DNA of 62,944 nt. Source: CAYSDH01 sp964429805 (GTDB taxonomy: Bacteria; Bacteroidota; Bacteroidia; Flavobacteriales_D; JABDKJ01). Positions 1 through 10,000 of the stretch are shown piece by piece. Position 1 is the stretch's first letter. Every line of letters starts with the position of its first letter. The notes beneath the pieces are model-generated. The model saw nothing but the letters and a program-made list of their open reading frames with translations, searched no databases and was not told where the DNA came from. The stretch lies in contig CAYSDH010000010.1 of the NCBI GenBank assembly GCA_964429805.1, positions 1 to 62,944 of the forward strand, in the 5' to 3' direction. Made by a program: the position numbers and the translations under genes.

Positions 1-991
1 TGTATACAGAGGTGCCGTCTGAGCGTTGTAGGATTTTTCTGTCCATTCCCTCATCACTCAGGTCTATCCAGATACTGCCGTCTTCATCTTGCTCGAAGAT
101 TCCCTTTGCAAGTCCTTCAGCTACTTTTTCTTTTCCTAAAATGAAGGTGTTAGACTCGTAATAGTTCTTGTCAAATGATACGCCCATTCGATCGTACGTG
201 CTCTCAAAACCAGCATAGACCCATCCGTTCATCTTTTCCCAAAGGGCGTATACATCTGCGTCTTTCTCTTCCCATTTGCGTAGGAGTTCTCTTGCCGCTT
301 TCATGGAGGGCGCTTCATCCTTGGCTTGCTTCTCTTCCATGCCGCCACCAACTAATTCAGCGACTTCAGCCTTATATTTTTTGTCAAACTCTACATAGTA
401 CTTTCCTACAAGTTTGTCTCCTTTAAGTCCGCTGCTTTCAGGAGTCTCTTTTCCACCAGCGTCTTGCCAAGCCAGCATTGATTTGCAGATGTGTATGCCT
501 CGGTCATTGATGATTTGCACACGTCTCATGCCATGTCCGTGTTGCTTCAATATTTCAGCGACAGACCAGCCCAGAAAGTTGTTTCGAAGGTGGCCCAGGT
601 GTAGAGGCTTGTTTGTGTTTGGCGAAGAGTACTCCACCATCATTAGTCTTTTAGAGTCAGGTGCATCAAATCCAAAGTTGCCATTGCCGTTGGCCTCATT
701 TAAAAACTTTAGCCAATACTCATTCTCTATACTCAGGTTAAGAAAACCCTTCACCACATTATAGTCTTTGACCTCAGCACAGCGCGCCTTAAGTGCCTCA
801 CCGATTAAGTTGCCAATCTCTTCTGGGCTCTTCTTTAGTGCTTTGACAAAAGGAAAGGTCACCATGGTGAGTTCACCCTCAAAATCTTTTCGCGTTTGCT
901 GAAATTGGGGCTTCGCTTCTTTAAGTCCAAACTCCTCTGACAGCAGGGCAGTAGTTGCGCTTTCTATGATGTTTTCTATTTCTGAACTCAT
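1..991 (-). CDS. argS: Arginyl-tRNA synthetase, 3' end cut by window edge
   Basis: Charges tRNA-Arg with arginine in the cytoplasm. Reading the minus strand from an ATG at 991 gives 330 codons with no stop before the window edge. The class I signature is the HLGH motif at residues 131-134, preceded by NTNKP, which is the ArgRS form of HIGH. The N-terminal additional domain typical of ArgRS precedes it. The product breaks off after DGTSVY, so the KMSKS region and the anticodon-binding domain lie outside the window. The start ATG overlaps the TGA of the upstream CtlX gene by four bases (988-991), which suggests translational coupling in an arginine-related operon. Family identity is very sure; the 3' end is unseen. 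Confidence 0.95.
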   Translation of the reverse strand, partial: MSSEIENIIESATTALLSEEFGLKEAKPQFQQTRKDFEGELTMVTFPFVKALKKSPEEIGNLIGEALKARCAEVKDYNVVKGFLNLSIENEYWLKFLNEANGNGNFGFDAPDSKRLMMVEYSSPNTNKPLHLGHLRNNFLGWSVAEILKQHGHGMRRVQIINDRGIHICKSMLAWQDAGGKETPESSGLKGDKLVGKYYVEFDKKYKAEVAELVGGGMEEKQAKDEAPSMKAARELLRKWEEKDADVYALWEKMNGWVYAGFESTYDRMGVSFDKNYYESNTFILGKEKVAEGLAKGIFEQDEDGSIWIDLSDEGMDRKILQRSDGTSVY

Positions 992-1926
992 TGCTCTGTG
1001 CGTGGTAAAAATACTTCGGCCATCATGCAGCGTGCGCTTCCGCCTCCGCATGCCTCTATGGTGTCTAGTGAAGAATGAATGATAGGACAATGCTCTTGAA
1101 TGGCGTCAATCTGACTTTCGTCTAGGCTCTGAAATGCAGCACTACTCATCACCAAAAAACGCTGGTCACCTTTTCCGACCTGAAGCATATTTCCAGCAAA
1201 GTGATGCTTCTGGTCTTCGCTGATCTCGATAATTTCTTTATTGCTTTCTTCCATCGCATCAATCAGGCGGTGGCGCTCTTCCATATCATCAATGCAGTCT
1301 AGGCAAACCACCGCAAAAGTGTCGGCAATGCACATCATCACATTGGTATGATAGATGGGCATGCGCTCTCCATTCACATCTTGATTGGCCGTAAACATCA
1401 CCGGACGATAGTCCAGCTCTTGGCAAAACTCCTTAAACAACTCTTCATGCGTGCGCAGTGATAGCGCGGCATAAGCCAGTCGGTTGACACGGTCAAGAAC
1501 GATGCTTCCCGTGCCTTCCAGGTATTTCTTTTCGTCTTCGTTGTCAGAAAAGTCAACTAAAAACTCGATGCCATATCCTTCAAGTCTCAGCATCTCAAGG
1601 ATGTCCATTCTGCGCTCCTGTCTTCTGTTTTCAGCAAACATGGGGTAGAGCGCTACTTTTTTGTCTTCGTGAAAAGAAACCCAGTTATTAGGGAATATTG
1701 AGTCAGGCGTATCGGGGTCAAGAGTGTCTTTGACTGAGATAACACGGATTCCGCGCTTTTCTAACTTGTCTACCATGGTTCTAAATTCATGGAGTGCTTG
1801 TTCCTGGACTTTGTCCGTATCAAGCTCATCCATCACCTTCTGGTAGTAGTTGTTTACTGCCGTCTGCTCGTTGTAGCGAAAAGCGACAGGTTCAATCATC
1901 AATATCGTGTCAGTATATTGTTTCAT
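988..1926 (-). CDS. ctlX: CtlX-type citrulline/arginine hydrolase
   Basis: A 312-residue member of the guanidino-group-modifying (amidinotransferase/arginine deiminase) superfamily that matches the citrulline utilization hydrolase CtlX type. Visible family features are the N-terminal ILMIEPVAFRYNEQTAVNN-like block, FPNNWVSFH, a histidine in YHTNVMMCIAD and the catalytic cysteine in GGGSARCMMAE near the C-terminus. There is no signal peptide, so it is cytoplasmic. It starts with ATG inside the stop of the upstream arginine-deiminase-like gene (ATGA at 1923-1926), and its own stop overlaps the argS start. The substrate is inferred from the family; CtlX was described for citrulline use, and whether this copy acts on citrulline is not shown by sequence alone. 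Confidence 0.85.
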   Translation of the reverse strand: MKQYTDTILMIEPVAFRYNEQTAVNNYYQKVMDELDTDKVQEQALHEFRTMVDKLEKRGIRVISVKDTLDPDTPDSIFPNNWVSFHEDKKVALYPMFAENRRQERRMDILEMLRLEGYGIEFLVDFSDNEDEKKYLEGTGSIVLDRVNRLAYAALSLRTHEELFKEFCQELDYRPVMFTANQDVNGERMPIYHTNVMMCIADTFAVVCLDCIDDMEERHRLIDAMEESNKEIIEISEDQKHHFAGNMLQVGKGDQRFLVMSSAAFQSLDESQIDAIQEHCPIIHSSLDTIEACGGGSARCMMAEVFLPRTEQ

Positions 1927-2840
1927 CCTCTAATCATTGGCATTGTTGTGCATCGCAAGAGCCCTTCCATCTTGGCTATTTCGTCATAGGGCACTTCTTC
2001 GACTGTGAGTCCGCGATCTCTCATTTCTTGGTTCAGGCGCTTAAAACTTTGATTAGACACCACGACTTTGGGCGAAATAGAAAACACATTTGAATTCATA
2101 TGATACATCTCGTCTTGGCTTATTTCTATCAAGTTTTCTTTTCCAAATATGTCGTGCATGTAGCGCACATCTTCAGCATTCTTAAATCCACCTGGATAGA
2201 TAATGCCGAGGTGTTGACCAATGGGCTGAAAACAGCAATCTAAGTGGAGTGCATTGTCTTTGGCCACGGTGTCACTCTTGTTGAGCTCAAATCCTTTGAC
2301 CTTTTTTTCTGGAAATGCCGCAGTGAAAAAATCTAAAGCCGCTCGATTCGTGCGAGAGACTTTATAGGTGTTAAAGTCTTCTTCTTCAGAATAGCCTATA
2401 AACAAGTGCTCGCCATGAGGCATGATGTCTCCACCTTCTGCTCTAACTCCTTCAGGCAGGCTGTGGACATGTCCATCATTCACTCGGTCCATTATTTTCT
2501 GGATGCCTTCAAACTCTTCAGCACGATCTGAGATCATGTTGGCGATGTACAAGCGGTCATCAATCACAAAAGAGATGTCTCGGCTAAAAATCTGATTGAG
2601 CCCTTTAATATTATCTGGTCGAAGCACCTCTACATCATACCGCTCCAAGATGCTGCACATGGCGTCCATTTCCGAAACCAAGTCTGACTCTACAGGAAAA
2701 GTGCCCGCTTTGACATGCTCTTTGGACTTGGGGTCATAACAAGACTCTAGAGTAGGTGTGCCACCAAAATCATTGGCAATGCCCAGTATGACTGACTTTA
2801 GCGGAGCAGTTTCATCTACGATATGTGGGGTAAGGGCCAT
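1923..2840 (-). CDS. Arginine deiminase family protein
   Basis: An approximately 305-residue amidinotransferase-fold enzyme resembling a compact arginine deiminase (arginine to citrulline plus ammonia) or a dimethylarginine hydrolase. Matching blocks are FSRDISFVI (compare FTRDPSF in deiminases), EGGD, LHLDCCF with the catalytic His, and LLRCTTMPMIR with the catalytic Cys. I chose the ATG at 2840 (MALTPHIVDE); an ATG at 2870 and a TTG at 2888 are in frame upstream but add a non-family-like leader. It is the first gene of the minus-strand operon with ctlX and argS. The next gene, on the plus strand, starts about 90 bp away, so the divergent promoter space is very short. Exact substrate (arginine or methylarginine) is uncertain. 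Confidence 0.8.
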   Translation of the reverse strand: MALTPHIVDETAPLKSVILGIANDFGGTPTLESCYDPKSKEHVKAGTFPVESDLVSEMDAMCSILERYDVEVLRPDNIKGLNQIFSRDISFVIDDRLYIANMISDRAEEFEGIQKIMDRVNDGHVHSLPEGVRAEGGDIMPHGEHLFIGYSEEEDFNTYKVSRTNRAALDFFTAAFPEKKVKGFELNKSDTVAKDNALHLDCCFQPIGQHLGIIYPGGFKNAEDVRYMHDIFGKENLIEISQDEMYHMNSNVFSISPKVVVSNQSFKRLNQEMRDRGLTVEEVPYDEIAKMEGLLRCTTMPMIRG

Positions 2841-2932
2841 TTTTGACGGTAAATGTAGATATTTAGGCATCAGAGATGTAACCCTCAAGATGTGTTATGC
2901 GTAGTAGAACGGTAATAGGACCCAGAGGAGTT

Positions 2933-3637
2933 ATGAGAAATGTGAGTTATGGGGTGGTCGCTATGGCAATCTTGATTTTATCAGGATGTTCAATAGAGTC
3001 GAAAATCTTCGGCAGTAAGGTATCCCACGGAATAATAAATTATGCAGTGTCTTTTCCGTTAATGGAAGAGGGAAACACGATAGCGTCTATCATGCCAGAG
3101 AAAATGAGCATGAAATTTCAAGACAACAAATACAAGACAGAATTTTCGACATACGGAGGTATGTTCCGCAGCAACATTGTGGTTGACGGAAATGAAAAAG
3201 AATACAATCAGATGTTGAAGGTGTTCAGAAAGAAGCTGTCATGTAGTTTTCATGAGATTGATATAAATGAGTTACTGGTTGAGTTTCCGCCTTTTGAGGT
3301 TATTCCCTCAAACAAGCGCGACACCATAGCCGGTGTGGCATGCAAGCATGCGCATGGCGTGTATCACGATATCGGAATTGAAGATATAGACATCTACTAC
3401 ACAGAAGAGATTATGCTCACAGACCCAAATTGGTGTACGCCATTTGCGGACATTGATGGAGTGTTGATGGGCTATGATGTAGATATGTTTGACATACGCA
3501 TGAGGCTCCGTGCCACGGAGGTCTTGTCAGAGAGCATCGAAGACTCAGAGTTCGTTGTTGACAAGGACTACAAGCATGTGTCATACAAGTATATTCTTAC
3601 GGAGATTGAAAAGCTGATGTCGAGCTTCGACATCTAA
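2933..3637 (+). CDS. Hypothetical lipoprotein
   Basis: A protein of about 234 residues with a lipoprotein signal: a hydrophobic run followed by the lipobox LSGC, so it should be lipidated on that cysteine and envelope-anchored. I placed the start at the ATG at 2933, two bases after a GAGGAG purine run; an upstream in-frame start at 2897 would add 12 residues before the signal. The mature part is polar, with a VSHGIINYAVSF beginning and a MPEKMSMKF segment that recall DUF4412/GLPGLI-type envelope proteins. I do not recognise it firmly and assign no function. It stands alone between the arginine operon and ftsK. Confidence 0.7.
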   Translation: MRNVSYGVVAMAILILSGCSIESKIFGSKVSHGIINYAVSFPLMEEGNTIASIMPEKMSMKFQDNKYKTEFSTYGGMFRSNIVVDGNEKEYNQMLKVFRKKLSCSFHEIDINELLVEFPPFEVIPSNKRDTIAGVACKHAHGVYHDIGIEDIDIYYTEEIMLTDPNWCTPFADIDGVLMGYDVDMFDIRMRLRATEVLSESIEDSEFVVDKDYKHVSYKYILTEIEKLMSSFDI

Positions 3638-3705
3638 TAGGTCTCTTCACACAGTTGTGTTGAAATAGACGTGTGTTTTCAGCGTTCAAGGTGTAAGCCA
3701 CCTTT

Positions 3706-3713
3706 TATATTTG
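3706..3713 (+). promoter_or_regulatory. -7 box upstream of ftsK
   Basis: TATATTTG matches the Bacteroidota -7 consensus TAnnTTTG and lies 36 bases before the ftsK ATG. I see no clear TTG at the -33 position. Confidence 0.5.
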
Positions 3714-3748
3714 GTCATTGGGCCCAGTATAGGCTTTAGCCTGAACAC

Positions 3749-6260
3749 ATGAAGAAAAAAACAACACGAAAAACGCCCAGGAATTCAGCTAAAAAGACCA
3801 AAAAGAAGAAAGAACGTAAGCCGTTTACTCTCTTTGAGGACACAAAAGCATTCCTGAATAGTCAGAAATTTCGAAGAACATTTGGTCTAGTTGTCATTAC
3901 GACTGCTGCGTTGCTCATTGTGGCATTTGTTTCCTACCTGTTTACCTGGGAGCATGATCAGTCCTTTTTAATGGGCGACTTGTCTGAGCTGTTTTTCAAT
4001 AAAGACATTCAAGTATCTAATTGGCTTGGGAAAATTGGCGCCATTGTGGCCCACATCTTTTTCTACAAGGGATTCGGTATTTCTTCATTTGTCATTCCAT
4101 TTCTTTTGGCCTTGTGGGGTGTCAAAATGATTCTTAAGATAAACATCCTGCCACCAATGAAGACTGTAAATACGTCTTTGTTTGCACTGTTGTGGTGTTC
4201 AGCATTCTTTGGATTCTTCTTCAGTTCAAAAGTGCTACTCGGTGGCTTAGTTGGTTTTCAAAGCAACCTCTGGTTGAGTTCTATCCTCGGAGGTATTGGC
4301 GGTGCAGCGTTGTTGGCACTCGTACTAATTTCCTTTGTCATTGTCATGTTTAACCCTTCGTTTGGGTGGGTGAGTGCACTCGCGGCCAAAGCCGGTAGTA
4401 TGATGGAAGGTGAAGAGGAAGAAGTGGATGAGGCCGTGACTGCAAATCCGCAGGTGGCCAAGACAGTGGTTGCCCCGCTAATGGAAGAAGCAGCAGCGCC
4501 TCAGACCATGACGGTGTCAGAAAAACAAGTGCAAACTGAAGAGTCTGTACTTGACAGTATCTTGAGAGATGATGACGAAGACGAAGTGAAGCTGCCCTCT
4601 ATCGAGCAGATTGAGGCTGAGCTTTCTACTGATAACGACATAGAGCTGTCTGTAGAGAAGAGTCCAGAAGCCCCAGCAGCCATCAGTTCAAGTGATGATT
4701 TTGAAATAGAAGTGCCTGTTGAAGAAGTGCTGTCAGAAGGTGAGATTGATGAGAAAGTCAAGCAGTTTGGCGAGTATGACCCTACACTAGACCTGAGCAC
4801 CTATGAAGGGCCAGTCATAGAGCTTCTCAAAGACTATGGCGGCAATGAGATTAGTGTTAGCCAAGAGGAGTTAGAAGCCAACAAGAACAGAATTGTTGAG
4901 ACGCTGGGTAACTATAAGATTGGCATTAAGAAGATTAAAGCCACAATCGGTCCAACGGTGACACTCTATGAGATTGTGCCAGAAGCTGGAGTGCGTATTT
5001 CTAAGATAAAGAACTTAGAAGATGATATCGCACTGAGTCTTGCCGCATTGGGAATCAGAATTATCGCACCGATACCAGGAAAAGGAACTATTGGTATTGA
5101 GGTACCTAATTCAAATCCAGACATCGTATCGATGCGCACGTTGATTGCTTCTGACAAATTTCAGAACAGCGACATGGCCTTGCCTATCGCCATTGGAAAG
5201 ACAATTGCCAATGAGACTTTTGTCACCGACTTGGCCAAAATGCCCCACTTACTCATGGCCGGAGCAACTGGTCAGGGTAAATCGGTAGGACTCAATGCAA
5301 TCCTTGTTTCGCTGCTCTACAAGAAGCACCCTTCGCAGATTAAGTTCGTGTTGGTGGATCCTAAAAAAGTGGAGCTTACCCTATTTAACAAGATAGAAAG
5401 ACACTACCTGGCCAAGCTTCCAGGCGATGATGCAGAAGCAATTATCACGGACACTACGAAGGTGGTGACTACGCTTAATTCGCTTTGTGTAGAAATGGAT
5501 CAGCGTTATGAGCTTCTTAAAGATGCCATGGTGCGAAACCTCAAAGAGTATAACGAGAAGTTTATTCAGCGAAAGTTAAATCCAGAAAAAGGGCATCGTT
5601 ACTTGCCATACATCGTGCTCGTGGTTGATGAGTTTGCAGACCTTATCATGACTGCAGGTAAAGAGNNNNNNNNNNGGTATACACTTGATTATTGCCACTC
5701 AGCGACCTTCTGTCAATATCATTACGGGTACAATCAAAGCCAACTTCCCTGCTCGAATTGCGTTTAGAGTAACATCTAAAATCGACTCACGCACCATTCT
5801 TGATGCTGGAGGAGCAGATCAGTTAATAGGACGTGGTGACCTTCTCTTTAACACGGGTAGCAGTCTTATCCGATTGCAGTGTGGATTTGTAGATACGCCA
5901 GAAGTAGAAGCGGTATGTGATTTTATAGGAAACCAGCGCGCGTATCCAGAGGCTTACATGCTACCAGAATACATAGACGAAACGGCTGCAGATATGGGGG
6001 CTATCGCCACTGACGACAGAGATGTCAAGTTTGAAGAAGCAGCGCGAGTCATCGTTATGCATCAGCAAGGATCTACTTCGTTGATACAGCGAAAATTGAA
6101 GTTAGGCTATAACAGAGCTGGTCGTATAGTCGATCAACTTGAGGTAGCTGGCATCATCGGACCATTTGAAGGAAGTAAGGCCAGAAAGGTGTTGATACCA
6201 GATGAGCACAGTTTGGAACAGTTATTGAATCAGGAATCTCAAGTAAACAGCGAGAACTGA
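3749..6260 (+). CDS. ftsK: DNA translocase FtsK, interrupted by an N-gap
   Basis: Septal DNA pump for chromosome segregation and dimer resolution. The N-terminus is lysine-rich and followed by four or five membrane helices (about residues 45-205), then an acidic linker. The motor follows, with Walker A GATGQGKS near residue 505 and Walker B VLVVDEFAD near 620. After AGKE there are ten N (5666-5675), and the next codons read GIHLIIATQRPS, the standard FtsK continuation. The two halves are in different frames, because the family normally has about 15 residues here and the ten N do not represent the true gap length. The C-terminal winged-helix gamma domain (IQRKLKLGYNRAGRIVDQLE) is intact. This is an assembly gap and not a mutation. 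lolA follows 7 bp later. Confidence 0.95.
5666..5675. other. Assembly gap (10 N) inside ftsK
   Basis: Ten N between codons for AGKE and GIHL. Family comparison predicts about 45 missing bases, and the frame changes across the run, so ten is a placeholder length. Confidence 0.95.
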
Positions 6261-6267
6261 TATAATC

Positions 6268-6936
6268 ATGAAGAAATTGAAGATAAAAACCATCGGAGGA
6301 GCTTTAATGTTCCTGTTCACAGCCCTTTCTGTCTCAGTGCAGGCGCAAGATGCCAATGCAGAGGCTATACTGACTAAGCTAAGTGACAAGATGTCAAAAT
6401 ACGAGTCTGTGTCGGCTGAGTTTTCGATGCAGATGCTAGATAAGCAAGCTGGTGTAGATGAGACCATGCGCGGTCAGATTAAGGTGTCTGGAAGCAAATA
6501 CAAGTTAAGTTTGGCTGACAACTTGGTCATCAGTGACGGTCAAAACCTCTGGACCTATCAGAAAAAGTCGAACGAGGTAATGATTGATTTAGCCGAAGAC
6601 ATGTATGAAGAAGAGGGTATAAAGCCTGCTGACTTGTTTAAAATCTGGGAGACAGGTCTTTTTAAGTACAGTCATGGCGGCACAGCCACCGTTGATGGCA
6701 AGTCGTGCGAGTTGGTAAAACTGCATCCTCAAGATCCTTCTGACAAAGATTTTCACACCATACTAGTCTATATTGATGCAGATGCGCTTGAGATGAAGCG
6801 TGCCATCATTAAAGGAAAAGAAGGGAATGATACCATCTATGAGTTAAAGTCCTTCAATACCGATTTCATAAAGAGTGAAGTATTCACGTTTGATGAATCA
6901 AAGCATCCTGGAGTTGAGGTAATCGACAACAGATAA
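6268..6936 (+). CDS. lolA: LolA-like outer-membrane lipoprotein carrier
   Basis: Periplasmic chaperone that carries lipoproteins from the inner to the outer membrane. The 222-residue product has a signal peptide ending at VQAQ|D. The mature part has the LolA pattern: a helical KLSDKMSKYESVSAEFSMQM start, then beta strands including VSGSKYKL, ISDGQNLWTYQKKSNEV, and the late DALEMKRAIIKGKEGNDTIYEL strand. It follows ftsK by only 7 bp and probably shares its transcript, an order common in Bacteroidota. A strong terminator follows. Family fit is good although sequence conservation in LolA is generally low. Confidence 0.88.
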   Translation: MKKLKIKTIGGALMFLFTALSVSVQAQDANAEAILTKLSDKMSKYESVSAEFSMQMLDKQAGVDETMRGQIKVSGSKYKLSLADNLVISDGQNLWTYQKKSNEVMIDLAEDMYEEEGIKPADLFKIWETGLFKYSHGGTATVDGKSCELVKLHPQDPSDKDFHTILVYIDADALEMKRAIIKGKEGNDTIYELKSFNTDFIKSEVFTFDESKHPGVEVIDNR

Positions 6937-6961
6937 GTAAGAATATACCGTAATGTCTTTT

Positions 6962-6996
6962 AGAGCACTATCAATGGGTTGGTAGTGCTCTTTTTT
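6962..6996 (+). terminator. Rho-independent terminator after lolA
   Basis: Perfect 9-bp arms (AGAGCACTA with TAGTGCTCT), a 12-base loop and six T. It ends the ftsK-lolA transcript before the convergent giant gene. Confidence 0.85.
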
Positions 6997-7008
6997 GTGG
7001 AGCACGTT

Positions 7009-10000
7009 TTACCGCACGATGGTCACCGTTCCGAAAAACTCTCGCTTGTCAAACGTAGAAATCAATGTGCCTGATACTCTCCAGACATACACCCCATCAT
7101 TTACAGCGTAGTCACCATTCCTGAAGTCAACACCAGTCCAAGCCGTCTGGATATCTCTGGTCTCAAACACTAGTTGACCTGTTCTGTCCCAAATTTCGAG
7201 GAGATAATCGGCTTGTTTGATGTCAGACACCATCGGCTTCCACGTGTCATTTACTCCATCTTGATCGGGCGTAAAGGCGTTTGGGGNNNNNNNNNNGTAT
7301 ATGTTAAACTCATCGACTAGAGTAATTGTCGTCTGCGTAGTATCCTGACAGCCTAAAGAATCTGTAACTATAAGTTGCACCATGTATTCTCCAGGTGTCG
7401 CGTTATCCAACAAGAAATTAGGTTCCTCTTCTTGACTTGTTTCAATAATCTCAATTTCTCCTACTTGCCAGTCGTTAAACACATTCTGAAAGGAAGTGTT
7501 TTGCACGCTGAAGAACGGAGTAAACAGGGTGTTTGATTCTGGACTAATCTCAAACTCTGCAATGGGCGGCTCTGGGCTAGATATAATTGCCGTCAGTGTG
7601 TCAAGGCATCCTTGGAGGTTTGCGGCCACTACTTCATACATACCAGTGCAAAGGTCTGGCGAAGTGTTGAGTCCAGTAAATGTTTGCCCTCCATCATAAC
7701 TAAAGCTCACGGCCAATTCGTCAAGGACTTCTATATATCCGTCACACGCTTGGATACAGGTCTCGTTGTATTCCTCTAAACTGTCTAGCTCAAAGGGTAT
7801 AGGGTCAAGGATTTCAAACTGCTCGGTTACTGAGCAGTTGTCCATATCAGTCACAGTCACTGTATAGTTGCCTGGGCAGAACTCATCAAACACTGAAGGG
7901 TCGGCAGTAGCGCTTCCATCAGAGAAGGTATAGGTGTATGGAGGTCCGATATAACTACCAGAGAAGTTTGCCTCGGCCTGACCGTCACAGTCTCCAGGAC
8001 ATGATTCGCGCACAGTCTGCACGTTGAGCATTGGGTTACTGAGCGTCACTCTCAGCGTGTCAGTTCTAAAGCAACCACCACCGTTATCTATAGACCAAAA
8101 AAGTTCAAAGACTCCAAGGTTTGCCGCACTCACGATACTGTTTGGCAATGTCGGGTCGCTAAAGGTGACAGGCCCATTGGAGGTCCAGTCGCCCATAAAT
8201 CCTGCTGGAAGACTTCCCTCAAGCATAAAGTCCAAACTACACACGACAGTGTCTTCACCAGCTGTAAAAGCTTGCAGGTTTAGACCCACACTGACGTCTT
8301 CTGTCTTTTGGCAGCCATCATTATCAAATACAGTTACTTCATAATCTCCTTCAGCTAAGCCAGTGAAATTTGGGTTAGGTTGGGGAGCTCCACTTAAGAA
8401 AAACTGGTGAGGGGCAGCTCCTTGTAAATCAATCACTGAAATTTCACCATTGGTAAACCCACAGTCAGCCGGAATAACGGTCGTGTTGAAGTCTACACCA
8501 GGAAGAATAGATACGGTCTCCATATACGCCACCATGGTATTTCCACATAGGTCTGACGCACCACCAGCATAACTGACGTCAAAATCTCCGCCAGCTAGCG
8601 GAATGCCCATGTCGAGATAGAGGTCTACTGTGTTAATGAGGTTTTCACCAAAGCCACAAGTGATAGAGATACTATCTACTAGATATGGACCGCCCGGTCC
8701 TGTAACCGTAAAGTCAGCCATTTGCACGTCTGCACATACCACTGCTTCGCTAAAGTTTACTGTAAAGACTCCGGCACAGGTGGCCGTAATATCTGTAACG
8801 GTGGGTACTTCAGAATCAGCCACAACGGCAGTAGATTCTGAAAAGTCAAGGACAAAAGAGGCATTACCACCCGCAACATGCGATATGTAGAGCGCATAAA
8901 CTTGGCCCGGTACCACAGCGAGCGGGGCATTATATGAAGGGCCATTATTCGTTCCTGGCCCATTGCTATTACCCATTCCTCCAAAAACGTCACTCATGCC
9001 AGTGCCTGTATTAAAGAACTGATTAACGTAAGAGTTGCAAGAAACCAGAGGCGAGTTTAAACCAATGCTCTCACAACCAAAATTGGTGATGTCATAAAGT
9101 GCCCAGTCAAAATTTTCTCCAGCACCTGGCTGAATGTCAAAGGCCAGGTCTCCTGCTGTCGACACATTGATTGAATACCATTGGGAATTTGTCTCGGTGC
9201 TAGTTAAGCAAGAATTAAAGTCATCAATATTGTCTGCGACAACCCCTCCTCCGAGGTTGGCCATGGCCACATTTATCACGTCTTGACACACAGGAATAGC
9301 ACCTAAACAGTCGTGATCATCAATTGGCGGACAATCAGTGCTCAGCTCAAACGTGTAGTCTATAAACTGATTGGCAAATGCCGGTGAACTGACGGTGAAA
9401 TAAACTGTTTCGCCCGCAGTAGCTTGATAAATGCCAGATAGTGCGTCTTGAAAGCCCAAAGATTCATAACTATCTAAACACATGGTAGCTGGGTCATCTG
9501 GACAACCATCTGTGATAAAGAGACCTCCAGAGCCCATAGGGAAGTTGGTCAAATCAAACTGAAGACAGCCATCAGCAACAGGGGTGTAGCTGTAGACAAA
9601 ATCATTTCCTTCCATGAAGAAAGAACCACAGGCATCCATAAATCCGTAGTTGTCGCCACTGGCTATGGTAGAGCCGAGATTATCTACAAACGGAAGTCCG
9701 GCAATGGTCACATCTTCACACGGACAGGGCGGGCAATTTGGGCCACCACAGTCTACACCAGATTCAAGTCCATTCTGCACACCATCTGTGCACGAGGCGC
9801 ACGGTCCACAGCTTACGTCCATGTCAAAACCAAGCCCGATATTGGCAAAGTCAGTCTGAAATTCGATGGTTAAGCACCCGTTAGAACCGACAACAGGATC
9901 GATTGGCATGGGGTCGCCAGTGACAAAGTCTATTAACACAGGGTCACCAATAGATGGCCCATCATGTATAGTCAACACATCGCCAAACCCGATATCTAGC

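Noticed and set aside
175..764. Open frames on the plus strand inside the argS region
   Set aside because: They are shadows of the conserved argS reading frame on the minus strand; translations have no family character.
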